Below, in pieces: positions 24,813 through 36,975 of a DNA stretch of 64,000 bases. Positions within the stretch are counted from its first letter, which is position 1. The number at the start of each line of letters is the position of its first letter. Made by a program: the position numbers and the translations under genes. The DNA is from Acanthochlamys bracteata (lineage: Eukaryota > Streptophyta > Magnoliopsida > Pandanales > Velloziaceae): positions 4,340,001-4,404,000 of the forward strand of contig CM034138.1 in the NCBI GenBank assembly GCA_019914995.1. Reading direction: 5' to 3'. The notes below the pieces were generated by a model. It made no database searches, was not told the DNA's origin, and saw only the letters and a program-made list of their open reading frames with translations.

Positions 24813-26303
24813 TGTTAGATAAACTTGTAAAATCAACTCAAAGAGGAGGGATAAATTGAGTTGATAATTAAAATTTTTTTGATTAACAGAAGTTCCTATA
24901 GGTAGCGGTTACCCAGCCAGCTATTTTTATGATAGGTCATGTAGAGAGTTGTTAGCACAACAGATTTTATGGCAAGCAAATTTAACAGTAAATCAAAGTA
25001 ACTCAGGAGATTTATGTGGTTCAATAGACCTTTTTGTCTACATATATGGATGCTCTATCAAAAGAGCTAAATATTCAATAAACTTTTAATAAACTACACT
25101 TAACAAGAGCAAAGTGATTCACCAAGCATACTTGTTCTTAAGGATTTTCTTACACCAAGTAATCATTCACAACCTACTGAACACACATATCTCCTTGACT
25201 GAACAGCTAGCATTGCTACAAAATTAATGAATTTCCAACAAGCTCCTACCAAGCCTCTCCCTCAAGAGCTTCAAGCACTTGGCCTCTGAATTACAGAAAT
25301 TAACACAAGTTATGCACATGATCAATCTCAAAGCAGAAATAAACTTAAACTATTCAAGTGAGATGATCAAAAGGCTGCCAGAAGGTGTGTTTTGAAGTTG
25401 ATCAACAATAATGAAGATTGTCTCTGTTTGAAAGATTTTAGTCTGTGTAATGCTTGTTTTTTCTTCTCTAAATTTCTCAGTGTTTTCCCCTTCTCTTCTC
25501 TTCTGCAACTCTTCTTCTTCTTATACTGTTTCTACTTGCATGAGAGAGCTTCTTCTTTCCGTTGAAAATCTTCAAGTTGAAGTCTCCATATCAACAGCAA
25601 GTCTCAAGATATTTTCATTGCTGCCTTGAAGCTCCCGTTTTTTTTTTATGGCTGTTGATGAAAAATATCCAGTAGTTCTCCAGTTGGTTCATGATTTCAT
25701 TTAGCTAGTCTAGTGCAAGCTTTTCCATCAGCATCAAATGCACCAGTAGAGAAATTCAAAACTCGCACCTGGCTGCTGTCACTTGCTTCAACTGGGTTGG
25801 CTTTTTTTCCTTGATGTGGACCTCAACAACTTATTTCTTATTTTCTACCTTGGAGCTGAGTTGGATGATGAATCTCCTTTGTGAATTTGTTGCTGATCAT
25901 CTTAGTTTTCATAGCTTGACTTATGTATTCTTCTCCAGTGATGTAAATATTATGAATCTTGAGATAATAATTCTCTATTCGTTTTCTGACTTAGGAATAA
26001 GGATTTAGCATCTAGACAGCTGACTGCTCATCTATCTGCGTGTGCTCTATTATCTGGATGCTGTTCATGCATATCTAAAGAAATTTCGCATTCAGGTAGC
26101 AACCAAGTAGCTAGCTGTTAGGTGGCTGTCTATAGGTAAAAAATCTTCTTGTAGCATCGTTGGCATGTTGTCTGCTAGGTGTAGGATAAATCTTTCTAAG
26201 ATCTTGCAGAACTTGATTGTAGTTGATTAGCTCAATTTAAGTCATAAACTATAATTCTTAATTATTATTATCGTCAAAATAAATCTTAGGGTTCCAACAA
26301 TTT
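24809..26303. mobile_element. Candidate solo LTR, probably Copia
   Basis: A block of about 1.49 kb starts TGTTAGATAAAC (24813) and ends GGGTTCCAACA (26299), matching the TGTT...AACA bounds of many plant Copia LTRs. The pentamer AATTT lies at both edges (24809-24813 and 26299-26303), overlapping the terminal bases by one, so the target duplication is suggestive and not clean. No gag or pol sequence adjoins it, hence a solo LTR. The small frame at 25811-26008 is not a recognisable gene. Confidence 0.45.
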
Positions 26304-26834
26304 AGTCTAATTCGAATATATTTATTTATCAAATTAAGATTTTTTTTATCATCATTATATTTTATGCTTGTATGTCATTAATTCACCTAAATGAGAACTT
26401 CCATAGACATTTACTATTGATATGAATTGTTTGAATTTGTGTTATGTATTTAAATTCAAAAATCAAATGTCTTAATGTACGAACATTTATTGATTTTGCA
26501 TCTATTTCTATTTCTTTCTATTAGTATTCTTCGTATATATTACTGTTTAATGGACATAATATATTTTATTGGTGTGAATAAGTTTAGTTTTACTTAGGTG
26601 CATCGGATCTTAATGTAGCAATCTCAATAGAAAAGTTTGCTAACCATACTGATAACAATAACAATGAAAAAGATTTTTGCATATAGTTTGGAAAAGATCA
26701 AACATACTAAATTTAATATTTATGGGAATGAGTGTTGTAAATAACATTAAATTAATTCTTTCTAGCAGAAGTGCTAAAAAATTTATATTAATTTATGCAA
26801 GAGTATTCCTAAACTATTCATAAGTCATTGGGAC
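26304..26834. other. Spacer, nothing recognised
   Basis: AT-rich DNA between the candidate solo LTR and the next hAT-type element. No gene, structure or repeat could be supported. Confidence 0.4.
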
Positions 26835-27293
26835 ACTACGGGCATAATTTAAAACCAACCCGGGATATGACTCGAAAAAGTTACCGGGTCACCGGTTAAC
26901 CGGACGGGTCATCGGGTCGACCCACTTGGTCAAATTAAATTTATTAAATAAATATTGATATATAAATATAATTATATGTATTATATAGTATTTTCGATAG
27001 CAACTATGAAAAAATTACAAAAATAATTACATACGAAAAATATTGAATATATTTTTAAAATTATATTTTTTATTTTTTTCAGCTACAATACTTAAAACAA
27101 TAGTCAAAAAACCTAACATATAGTAAAATCTCTATATTTTATGCATTACAAAAAACAAATTATCTACACTATATTGTATTTATTTATTAATTTCTAATAA
27201 AATATAAAAAATGAGAAAATAAATTAGTAATGAAAGAGTATCCGATAAAGTGCACATTTTAGAGTGCTAATAAAAATATTTTTTTATTTTAAA

Positions 27294-27335
<42 letters not shown>

Positions 27336-27518
27336 TTAAATAATAAAATCGGGTCGACGACCACCCAATAGGATCATCGAAGTCAATTTTAACCGGGTCT
27401 TACCGGGTCGCTTGCGCGACCCAATTTTATATTAACTCGGTCCGGAATCGGTGCCGGATCGTCGATTTTCAGTCCGACCCGGCCGGTCCGGGCCGAGTTT
27501 TAAACCTATGACTACGGG
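26835..27518. mobile_element. hAT-type non-autonomous element with 8-bp duplication
   Basis: The element spans 26843-27510 (668 bp) and is flanked on both sides by ACTACGGG (26835-26842 and 27511-27518). Ends read CATAATTTAAAACC and, inverted, CATAGGTTTAAAACTCGG. The subterminal 90-180 bases are rich in ACCGGGTC, CGGGTCGACC and GGCCGGTCC, while the core is AT-rich and holds an (AT)n tract at about 27296-27332. It has no coding sequence. The 8-bp duplication and the CATRGGTTTAAAAC-type end indicate the hAT superfamily. The perfect duplication suggests a fairly recent insertion. Confidence 0.87.
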
Positions 27519-27719
27519 TACCCTGATCACTATGAAGTTTGATGATTTTCATGTTAGATATAAGCATTTAACTGAAATGACAATCATTGTCATAAAATTA
27601 AATCTTTATAAATGAACATAGATGAGAATTTTCTACGATTTATTATTAAATCCTTACTTTCTTAATACGGTCAATTCCAATAAATTATAATACCATTAAG
27701 GATAAATAGAATGAGAGTG

Positions 27720-28305
27720 AAGTGCACACCATGCTTGTGTAGGAGGAGACAAAACTAAAGAGTTTAAAATCTCATCCGTTCATCTTTTTAATCATCAAGA
27801 TGTTGGAGAGAAAGCCGAAAGGAAAGTAAAAGAGCATTTAAGATAAATAAGTATTCTACTTCAATCCATAAAAACAAAATAATGATAGTAAATGTCGATT
27901 CTATAGGAAACATGTGCGCTATCTGAAAGATTGTCTAAAATGTAAGGAGTTAGTACGAAGAGAAAACCAAGTATTACACTTTTGTATGCTCTAAATCAAA
28001 TTTAGTTGAAATTACTTACAACATTTGGTGGATTGATTCTAATTATACCACTCATATTTTAAATATGAAAAAAGGATTTGATCCAAAACATAAATTCAAA
28101 CGAGAAGTTTATTTTCATTGAAATCGAGTGAAAGTTTCCATTGAAGCCATATTGGATATAAGTTGGACTTGTATCAAACACTATATAACTTCTACTTTTT
28201 GCAATTTAAAATCTTTGTTAACTATGACAAATGAATACCCCTTTAAATTTGAAAATGTGTGTTTTAGTTTTTGTGAACATAATCATACATTAGTTTTGGT
28301 ATCTT
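27720..28305 (+). mobile_element. Ty1/Copia fossil fragment (gag end and protease region)
   Basis: The + strand encodes pieces resembling the zinc-knuckle end of a Copia Gag and the start of protease (a WIDS-like site followed by a TTHI-like motif and VSIEAI). It is a broken remnant with no LTR of its own visible. It stops abruptly where the LTR-like repeat at 28306 begins. The age is old, judged from loss of frame and divergence. Confidence 0.6.
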
Positions 28306-29194
28306 ATTATCACGACCCAACCCAAAAGCCACGATCGGTATTGGACTAAACCAAGCCCAAGCAAAGTCTAGCCTAATAAGCCTATAAAAATTGACTTCAA
28401 AACAATGCGTGTAAGAATTTTCAAAAAAATTTCAGCAGAACTTTTTTTGAAAAATTAAGGAAAAACTTAATTGAAATAAACTAAAACCACAATACCACAA
28501 TTTCTTATAAATAACAACAAGACGAAGTAAAAACACGCAAAAGACTTAACAGCTTATACAACCACTACACGCGGTAATAAATTTCAACAATAAGAGAACA
28601 AATAAACCAACAATAGGGTACAAAGCCGATAATTTACAAATAATAATAAGAACAATACAGTCCTTTGAGTGTTGCAGAGCTAAGTAAATGAAATATGAAA
28701 CAACTAACATACCATGATGTGTCTTTAATCCACAACTGCGGCGTCCACTAAACTTAATTTAAAAATCCTATAAAGACTGAGAGAGGCCAAAGAAAACAAA
28801 GAGAGCAAGCCCAGTCTCAGTGAGGTGAAATAGCAGATGCACCATTTTAACATTTATAATGCATTACCTAATGTTTAATTCATATATTTATAATGTACAA
28901 AAATACAAGGGATTGATCAAGATCATTGCTACCAACTCCTAAATCGTCTCATACTGATTCATTCCTCAGTACGAGAGGATACGATAAGAATGAGATACAA
29001 CACATAACAATTCATTTCTTTTAATGAAGTTATTATGCTATATAGATTCCCTATTTTTTTGTTACACAGCCATACATATGCAGTTAATGTCTCAACTTAA
29101 TGAAAGTTTGCATATGCTTATGCCAGGCAATTCACTGTATACTATTTCAAGGTCATATACATTTTTATGTATGTCAACATACCCATTCACTCAT
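28306..29194. mobile_element. LTR-like repeat, left part (possible Gypsy LTR)
   Basis: It begins TATCACGACCCAACCC, like the TGTCACGACCC start of many plant Gypsy LTRs, and continues with TATTGGACTAAACCAAGCCC. It runs into an (AT)n tract at 29192-29212. The likely continuation lies at 42005-42420, on the far side of three inverted-repeat elements. No coding region is attached. It is treated as a fossil, and the family call is tentative. Confidence 0.45.
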
Positions 29195-29214
29195 ATATAT
29201 ATATATATATATGG

Positions 29215-32200
29215 TAGCAGATATGCGCACACATCAAATTTAGACCGTTTGATTGACACTCGCGTTTTATTTTTTACATAAATACTGTGGAAGAGCACGC
29301 TCGTACATAGTGTTACATGGGTATAAGTGTTTTTTTTTTCTTTAAATTTTTTTTCCCTCATTTCTTCTCCTCCCTATTTCTTCTTTTCTTCACTGGAGCC
29401 AGCTCCATAGCCTCTCTGAGCCGGCGATCGTCGGATTTGGGCAAAAATCTTAACACAATGTTGCCTCCTACTTTCTTCTTCCCTTAATTTGTCATTCAGT
29501 CGTTCCATTATCGCATTCGATCGAAAATCCGACGGCGGGTCAAATCTCGCGTGCCTGCCGACGAGCATCAATTTGGCAAGCAAATCGTGTTTTTTTCTTC
29601 GCCTCCTTCTTCTATTCCTATTTCCTACACTAATTACATCAATTCCAGCCTTGAGCACCGTCAAAACCGTCAATAATGAAGTCGATCTCCGCGGGTAGGA
29701 GAGATCCCCTGCCAGTGAGCCTCAACCCTGCCTAAATAATTCCGATTACTGGTATTCGATGTCTTTAGAGTTTATTATTAATATCTGCTATTTTATTTTT
29801 TGAATAAATTCTTTTTTTTTTCTGCTTTGCATTGTGTTTCCAGTGAGGTGCTAGAGCACTCGTAGGAACACATAGTGAACATGTTAGTATTCAAATTCCA
29901 AATTCATTTGTTTGTTTGTATTTCATTTCTTATGCAGTTTTGATTGTGGGACTGATTCAAGCGACGGATGCAATTTCATTAAATTTTTTTCCTTAGCATT
30001 GTAGTTGGTGATGTGCGCACAAATTTCATGAAAAGTCTTTTCTTTGGTTTTGCTTTCCTATGACCTTTTTTGTTTAGCTTTCAAGTGACGGAGGAGGACT
30101 TGCTTTCCAATGATGAGATCAAAGCATACGAGTGCCGAAGATGGAGCAACTATTATTTTCCAGTGATGAGATGGAATACAACATTGCTTTATTCTTCTTT
30201 GTTTTCTTTTTTTTTTCGCCTTCGTAATTTAGTTCCCTTATGACTACTTCAGCAATGTATGAAGACAGGTATAATGGAAGTGAGTATAAGTGAATGTATT
30301 GCTTTCCAGCAGTGTATGCAACTCTAAAGTGCTTCAACGAAGTGAATATAAGTGAATGTTATGCTTAAGTGGTGTTAAACTTGTGAATGTAATTTGGTAT
30401 AGTGTAATGTTATTGTTGTGAATGTAATGTTACAGTTTTTGAATTCTATGATGAGTTTCTAATGAATTGTGTTGTGAATGTTTTGTGCAAGTTGCCATGG
30501 AGGCTTGTAATGAATGATAGTTGAAATAAAGCCTATGTGAATGAGTAGTCAATGTGGAGTGGTTAATTTATGCAGTGAAGGAGTAGTGAACCTATACAGT
30601 GAGCTATATGTACATGAATGTGGAGTGAATGTTTGCAATGATGGTTGAAAACTTGTAAATTTTTCAATATCTAGCAGTGGTAAGCATAGCTCACTGGTAT
30701 CCTAACAGGTGAATACCTGACAGTAAGCTATGCTAGCTCACTATTAGCAGCAGAGCTCACTGGTCTACTACCAGTGAGCTGGCAGTCTCATGCCAGTGAG
30801 CTCCATTGCTCACTACTGCTAGTGAGCTACCAATGAGCTCACTAGTCAACAGAGCTCACTATTAGCTCCTGACCAATGAGCTTTTCTAGCACACTGGTAG
30901 CTAACTAGTGAGCTAGCAAAGCCAGTAAGGTCTCCCCTACCACCAGTGAGCTATGTTAGTGAGCTGAATAATACATTAACATTTATGAAACATTCACATT
31001 TGTCCACTCCATTCCAATCAGTATAACTCACTAGCATGTTAATTTTGAAATATTCACTTGTTTTTGCAATTAGTAAAACCAACCAGCTTTACCAACCAGC
31101 TTTCACATGTTAATTTTGAAATTATCAACCAACATTACTACCCAGTTTTACCAACCAGCTTTCGCTTGTCCATTCCATTCCAATCAAATTCACATTCACC
31201 AAATACCAACCAACATTACAACAATTACATTCTAGAGACTAGTTTGAATATTTATGAATACAAAACATTCACACGTCGCTACCAGCCAGCATTACATTCA
31301 AATTCACAACTCACAACCTCAGTTTGATGAGAGTCATTCACATTCCATTCAAAATCTCAGCATTACAATCACAAGTTTTCACAAAATATTCCTTTTTGAA
31401 CAAAACATTCTTTTCATTAAACAACTCATTCACAAGTTCAATATCTTACACCATCAAACAATTTAATTCCCAGCAATGGATATACATTCACATTCAAAAA
31501 AAAAAACAAAAAAACAAAAAAGTAGAGCAAAGAAGAAGAAGAAATTAAATTGGCGTCTTCACTGGTCTCCTTCTTTAGTGGTCTCTTGAATCTTTTGTTT
31601 ATACATTTGCATACAACAAAGAAAAACAGAAAAATGAATTAATCTTATAATCGAATCAGTCCCACAATCGAAACTGCATAAAAAATTGAAATCAAAACAA
31701 ACAAATGAATTTGGAATTTGAATACTAACCTGCTCACTATGTCTTCCTACGGGTGCTCGAGTGCCTCACTAGAAACACACTGCAAAAATAGAAAAAAAAT
31801 TCAAAAAATAAAAAAGCAGATATTAATAAAAAAACTCAAAAGACATCGAATACCAGTAATTAAGATTATTTAGGCAGGGTGGAAGCTCACTGGCAGGGGA
31901 TCTCTCTTAGTCGTAGCGATCGACTTTGTCATCGACGGCTTCGACGGTGCTCAAGGCTGGAATTGATGAAATTAGTGTGGGGAATAGGAATAGAAGAAGG
32001 AGGGGAATAAAAAAAACACGATTTGCTTACCGGATTGATGCTCGTCGGCCGGCTCGCGAGGTTTGGCCCGTCGTCCGGTTTTCGATCGAGTGCAATAATG
32101 GAACGACCGAATGACAAAATGAGGGAAGGAGAAAGCAAGAGACAGCATTGTGTTAAGATTTTCGTCGAAACTCGACGATCGCCGGTTTGGAGAGACGATG

Positions 32201-32436
32201 GATCCGGCGCCAGCGAAGAAGAGAAAAATAGGGAGGAGAAGAAATGAGGGAAGAAAAACTTAAAGAAAAAAAAAAACACTTATACCCATGTAACACTGTG
32301 TAAGCATGCCCTTACACAGTGTTTACGTAAAAAAATAAAATGCGGGTAAAATCTGAATCGTTCGATTACAATCGGACGATCCAAATTGGATGTACAGGAT
32401 GTGCACGTATAGTGGCGCGTGTGTGCTTATATGCTA
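29215..32436. mobile_element. Mutator-like element E1, non-autonomous, inserted at (TA)n
   Basis: Arms of about 750-780 bp form an inverted repeat: 29215 to about 29965 pairs with about 31655 to 32436. Shared landmarks include TAGCANATANGCNCACAC ends, ACATGGGTATAAGTGTTTTT, CGGCGATCGTCG, AATCTTAACACAATG and CCAGCCTTGAGCACCGTC. The arms lie directly in (AT)n on both sides (29192-29212 and 32435-32448). There is no transposase. The arms share organisation and a CGACGAGCRTCAA block with element E3 at 35092-41988, so E1 is probably a deletion derivative or sister mobilised by that family. Short frames in the arms are by-products of C/T-rich arm sequence. Confidence 0.8.
30680..30975. repeat. AGTGAGCT/AGCTCACT motif array inside E1
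   Basis: More than 20 near-copies of the self-complementary pair AGTGAGCT and AGCTCACT are packed into about 300 bases, with variable spacing of roughly 5-20 bases and no fixed period. Neighbouring motifs in opposite orientation can pair as hairpins. The same motif recurs in both arms of E3, so it belongs to the transposon family. Confidence 0.8.
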
Positions 32437-32450
32437 TATATATATATAGG

Positions 32451-35058
32451 GGAGGAATATGGGCACTCCTTCCCCTGTAGACACTCCCTTATGACGGTAG
32501 GCACTCCATACATCCAACGGTTGAGATGCAATCACGTCCGATCAGATCTAGTGCTTTACGTATTCTCTCTCCGTGTTTTCTTATCGTTCTTTTTCTGCTC
32601 TTCTTCTTCCTCCTCCGTGCTCCCGACCTTCTTCGGCATTTTTCCTACGGCTTTCTTCTTCTTTCAGTCCCTCTCATTCTCTTTCTTTCTTTTCTTTTCT
32701 TCTTCCTCTCCCGCGAGCTTTCAAGATCAGTCCTTTTCCACCACCGAGTGTAAATTGGATCTCGATTTTTTACCGCTACGAGAGATTTTGAGATTGAATC
32801 TTCGTTTCCCAGCTTTTCTTTGTTTTTGTCCAACTTTGATTTGCTTGTATTCCATTTTCTGTAGTTTTTTTTGTTTTTGAATTTTTTTAATGTATTGTTG
32901 TTTCCTTTGTGGATCTGTTTGTTCGCAACTCTGTTTTGCTTTTAATTCTGCTTTACTTATTCGTTCTAATGTGCTTTGCTTTGCTTCTGCTTTGTTCTGC
33001 TTTTTTTTAATTCTGTGGTAATGAAATCAGATCCACAAGTGTAGGTGGATGTTGTAATCAGCATATGGACAGAATGCTTGTCGATACTTGATTGTTGATA
33101 GCAGCATATTGACATTAATGAAATTAGTGTGCTTGTAACAGAGTGCTGTTGATTATTGTGTTGTAATGAGTGTTGTAGGTGCTGCTAGATCAAAGCACAA
33201 TGGAATATCAAAGTAAAATTTATCAATGTGATCAAGAAGTCTACACTGAAAAATGCTATCAATGTGATGTTAATAAGAAATGTACAACTGAATTTTGTAT
33301 GAAAATTTTTGCGGAAGAGAAATATTACACTATTTATTTTTGAAGTGTTCTTTATATATGTGTAATCTAGTTTAAATTAAAATAGTTCCTCTTTCAATGT
33401 TTGTGTGTTCAATTCAATGTAACAACAATTTATTTTCTAATGCAAAATTTATTTTATGTTCATTCATTAACTTTCTTTATAGATAACATTGCTCACTTAT
33501 GGATAACCATTCAACAACCACTGAGATTAAGAATATATTTATTCATCAGCTATTGAAAGGTAACTGGATGGATCTAGTCAATAAGATTGATCACAATTTC
33601 ATACAATGTTCTCATTGTACATCTCTAGACAAACATTTTCTACATTCTTTCCAATTTATACAAACATTTTCATACATCATTTATAAATTATATCATTTTC
33701 AAGCACAGCCCTTAGCAATACTTCAAGCATTCTTTCAAACTATCAACAAACATGTTACAGCAAGCACACCTGGTTGATGTATTGGGTCTATCTATAGCTA
33801 CTTACAACAGCAAGCACAACCCTCAGCACACGCATCCAGCATAACAATCAACAACACTCTATTACAAAAGCACATCAACTTCATTACTGCTCATGCGCTG
33901 CAGTCAACTATCAACAAGCATCTATCCATGTATTGATTACAACATTCATCAGCAGTCAGCACCTGCCAGATCCGATTTCATTACCATTAAATTAAAAGCA
34001 AAGCAGAAAAAATCAAGCAATACAATATAAAACAAATTAACCAAATCTGTCAATACACAAATAAACACTTCAACCAAATCTTCCAAACATATTAACCATC
34101 ATCGCAACCAAAAATTTGAAAGCTACCAGAGTATCATAAGCTAATCAATCCATTCAAAACAAGTTGTAAGAATCTAATGATAAACCCAAATCAACTGGAC
34201 ACAATTAGATTAAGAAAGAACTGTAAGAAAAGCCACATATCAGCAAGCTAAAAGTTCCATGCAAGCAGATTCACAAATGAAATAACAATCTATTAAATTA
34301 AAAAAAAAAGCTTGTTGATGTTTTGAAGTTTTTTGCTTCTCTTTTAATAGAAATAAAAACTACAGAGCATCAATGAGCTTTTGCAGTGAAGAAACATCAA
34401 TAAGTATTAAAAAGCTAAACATCGGAATAAAAATACAAAATTTCGAAACTAACTTGTTATCTTTCCCACTAATTTCGAACAAGCACAACAGTGGGAATAT
34501 CATATTTTTGAAAAAACATTAAGCAAAATCATCAAAGAAAATCAAGACAGAACAGATAAAATTGTAGCATAGTCGCTCGAGGTCGAATTCGAATTTCTCC
34601 GTCGATGCTCGAAATCGAGACCCATTTCACGGTCGTCTTGGTACGAACTTTGGCCGACAGGGACGAATCTCTTCCCACGGCTGGAAAACGAAGACTCAAC
34701 CTCAAAACCTCTCCCCGTAGCGGCGAAATTGGAAATCCAATTTCTGCTCAGCGGTGGAAACGGACTGATCTTGAAAGCTCGCGGGAGAGGAAGAAGAAAA
34801 GAAAAGGAAGAAAGAGAATGAGAGAGACAGAAAGAAGAAGAAAGCCATACGAAAAATGTTGAAGAAGATCGGGAGCAGGAGGGAAGTCAGGAGCACGGAG
34901 GAAGAAGAAGAGCAGAAAAAAAACGATGAGAAAACACGGAGAGAGAATACATAAAGCACTAGATCTGATCGGACGTGATTGCATCTCAACCGTTGATGTA
35001 TAGAGTGCCTACAGTCATAAGGGAGTGTCTAAAGGAGAAAGAGTGCCCATATCCCTCC
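32451..35058. mobile_element. Fold-back/Mutator-like element E2 at (TA)n
   Basis: The ends are GGAGGAATATGGGCACTC (32451) and, inverted, GGAGGGATATGGGCACTC (35058). The arms stay highly similar for about 400 bp (CAACGGTTGAGATGCAATCA, TCCGATCAGATCTAGTGCTT, CTCTCTCCGTGTTTTC, CCCGCGAGCTTTCAAGATCA) and continue more weakly to about 33180 on the left and 33790 on the right. The right arm carries extra DNA at about 34060-34570. Both edges abut (TA)n. There is no transposase. C/T-rich arm sequence creates spurious Ser/Phe-rich frames on both strands. The end sequence differs from E1 and E3, so it is a separate family with the same target taste. Long arms with little loop fit the fold-back type. Confidence 0.75.
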
Positions 35059-35089
<31 letters not shown>

Positions 35090-35091
35090 CA

Positions 35092-36975
35092 CGAGTGCGA
35101 TATGAGCACACAGGTTACTGTGCGCGCACATCACACACATCAAATATGCTCCGTCCGATTAAGATTGGACGGTCCATACTTAACACCTTACATAAATATT
35201 GTTTTTTTTTCCTTCATTTCTCCCCTTCACTCCCTCAGACTTCTTCGTCCCGCTCCCGACCGATGTCACCGTCGCCGCTCTCGTGATTAGAGAGATCCTG
35301 GTCGAAATTTAACTCAGTGGAGCCTACTCTCTTCTCCTTCCTTCAATTTTAGATTTTTAATCTCCTTTCTCGCAGCCGATCAAGTAACCCTCCTGTGCCG
35401 ACCGACGAGCGTCAAATCGGTAAGAAGTTGTCTTTTTTTCTTCTCCTCATTTTTCTTTTCCTATTCTTCACATCAATTTCATCAATTGCAAGCTCGAACA
35501 TCGTGGAAGACGATTTTTTCAAATTCGTGCGCACCCGAGCTCACCGGACTTCTTTTTCGAATTCGATCATTACCGAGATTGCTGATATTATCCTTACTTT
35601 CAACGTTTACCAATATTTAGTTTTTTATGATGTTTTGCATTTTTTTTTGTGTAGGTGCAATCCGGTATTGGAGCCGGGGTAAGAGGAGATTCATTTGCAG
35701 TTGCAATCTTTTAATTAAAGATATCTTTTATTCTGTGATTAATTTCGTTATTGTTTTTACTTTCTTTTATCTGCTCTCTGTTTTGCAGGACAATCGCACA
35801 TATAGAAGAGATCATCAATATTTTTGCTGCTCTGGAGCTCACCGGATGCAACTGAATGGCTCTGGAGCTCGCTGGAGTGGCTCTAGAGCTCACTGGAGTG
35901 TCTTTGAGCCCACTGGTAATGATTTCTTGTGTCTTTCATTTTTTTTTTGAGTTTCATGAATGCTGATTCTTGGGCAATAAATGAATGTTTGTAAATGTAG
36001 TGTGTATTTAGACTATGAAGACAATGCATACTGCAAATTGTGTTTGCTGTATATGTATGAATGTAACTGTAAGTGTTGTAAACTTGTGAACAAGATTGTA
36101 GCTTTTGTTGTGAATGCAATGTAAAAATTTTTTACAAATTTATGTTATGAATGAAATGTGATTATAATTCTCTAGTTGGTATCTAATCATGTGTGAATGT
36201 GAATGTGAATGTGAAGTGAATGAGAATGTATGAATGTGATGAGAATGTTGTCAATGTTTAAATGTGAAGTATACAAACAACAGTGAGCTGTGTATATGAA
36301 TATGGAGTGAGTATAGACCAGTGAGCTATGTTCTGGCAGATGAATGCTTGCCAGTGGTAGATGTATATATCACTAGTAAGGGAATACATGATAGTGAGCT
36401 ATGCTCATGGCTTGCAGTGGGACACATAACTCACTGGCAGGACCAGTGAACTCCAGAGCTCTCTGGCAGCTGGCCAGTGAGCTCACTGTTAGCTCATTGG
36501 TCAGCTGTCAGTGAGCTCGCTCGTTTCCATCCAGCGAGCTCACTGGTCTCCGGCGAATGAGCTCACTGGACTCGCTCAAATCAAAATAAATTTTAATTTT
36601 AAAACTTTTTTAGTCGGAGTTATACCATGTTGTTTAAATAGATTAAACATAACAAAATTATTTTTTTTACAATGCAACTTAACAAAACCTGTTTTTTTCT
36701 AACATTGAGCTAGCATAGCTCATTGTCCAGTGAGCCTCACTGGACAGTGAGCTCACTCATTTCCAGCGAGTGACCTCACTAGCCAGACCAACCAAAATAA
36801 ATTTTAATGTTAATTTTTTTTAGTCGAAGTTGTACGATGTTGTTTAAATCGATTAAACATAACAAAATTATTTTCTTTAACAATGCAACCTAACAAAACC
36901 TTTTTTTTCTAATATTGAACTATGCAAGCTCACTAGACAGTGAGCTCGCTACTCACTAGTCTCCTGCGAGTGAGC
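35092..36975. repeat. Left terminal inverted repeat of E3
   Basis: It matches the inverse of 40075-41988. The outer 500 bases contain the CGTCCGATTAAGATTGGACGG palindrome-like tract and splice-like signals shared with the right arm: donor GGTAAG at 35420, acceptor GTAG ending 35654, donor GGTAAGAG at 35679, and acceptor TTTTGCAG ending 35788 before GACAATCGCACATATAGAAG. The inner part (36270-36975) carries AGTGAGCT arrays and tandem units. Similarity drops out near 36975. Confidence 0.75.

Noticed and set aside
27296-27332. The (AT)n tract inside the 668-bp hAT-type element as a fourth insertion site of the (TA)n-seeking family
   Set aside because: The tract is uninterrupted and no arm sequence adjoins it.
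29374-29698. Arg/Lys-rich and Ser-rich overlapping frames near the E1 end (and 31926-32279)
   Set aside because: They are mirrored in the two inverted arms and change frame freely between them. There is no evidence of coding constraint; a spliced leader is a better explanation for conserved words.
32419-32880. A 153-residue frame and overlapping frames in the E2 arms (also 34605-34989)
   Set aside because: They come from C/T-rich or G/A-rich arm sequence and appear on both strands of both arms. The Ser/Phe or Arg/Lys runs are compositional, not protein-like.
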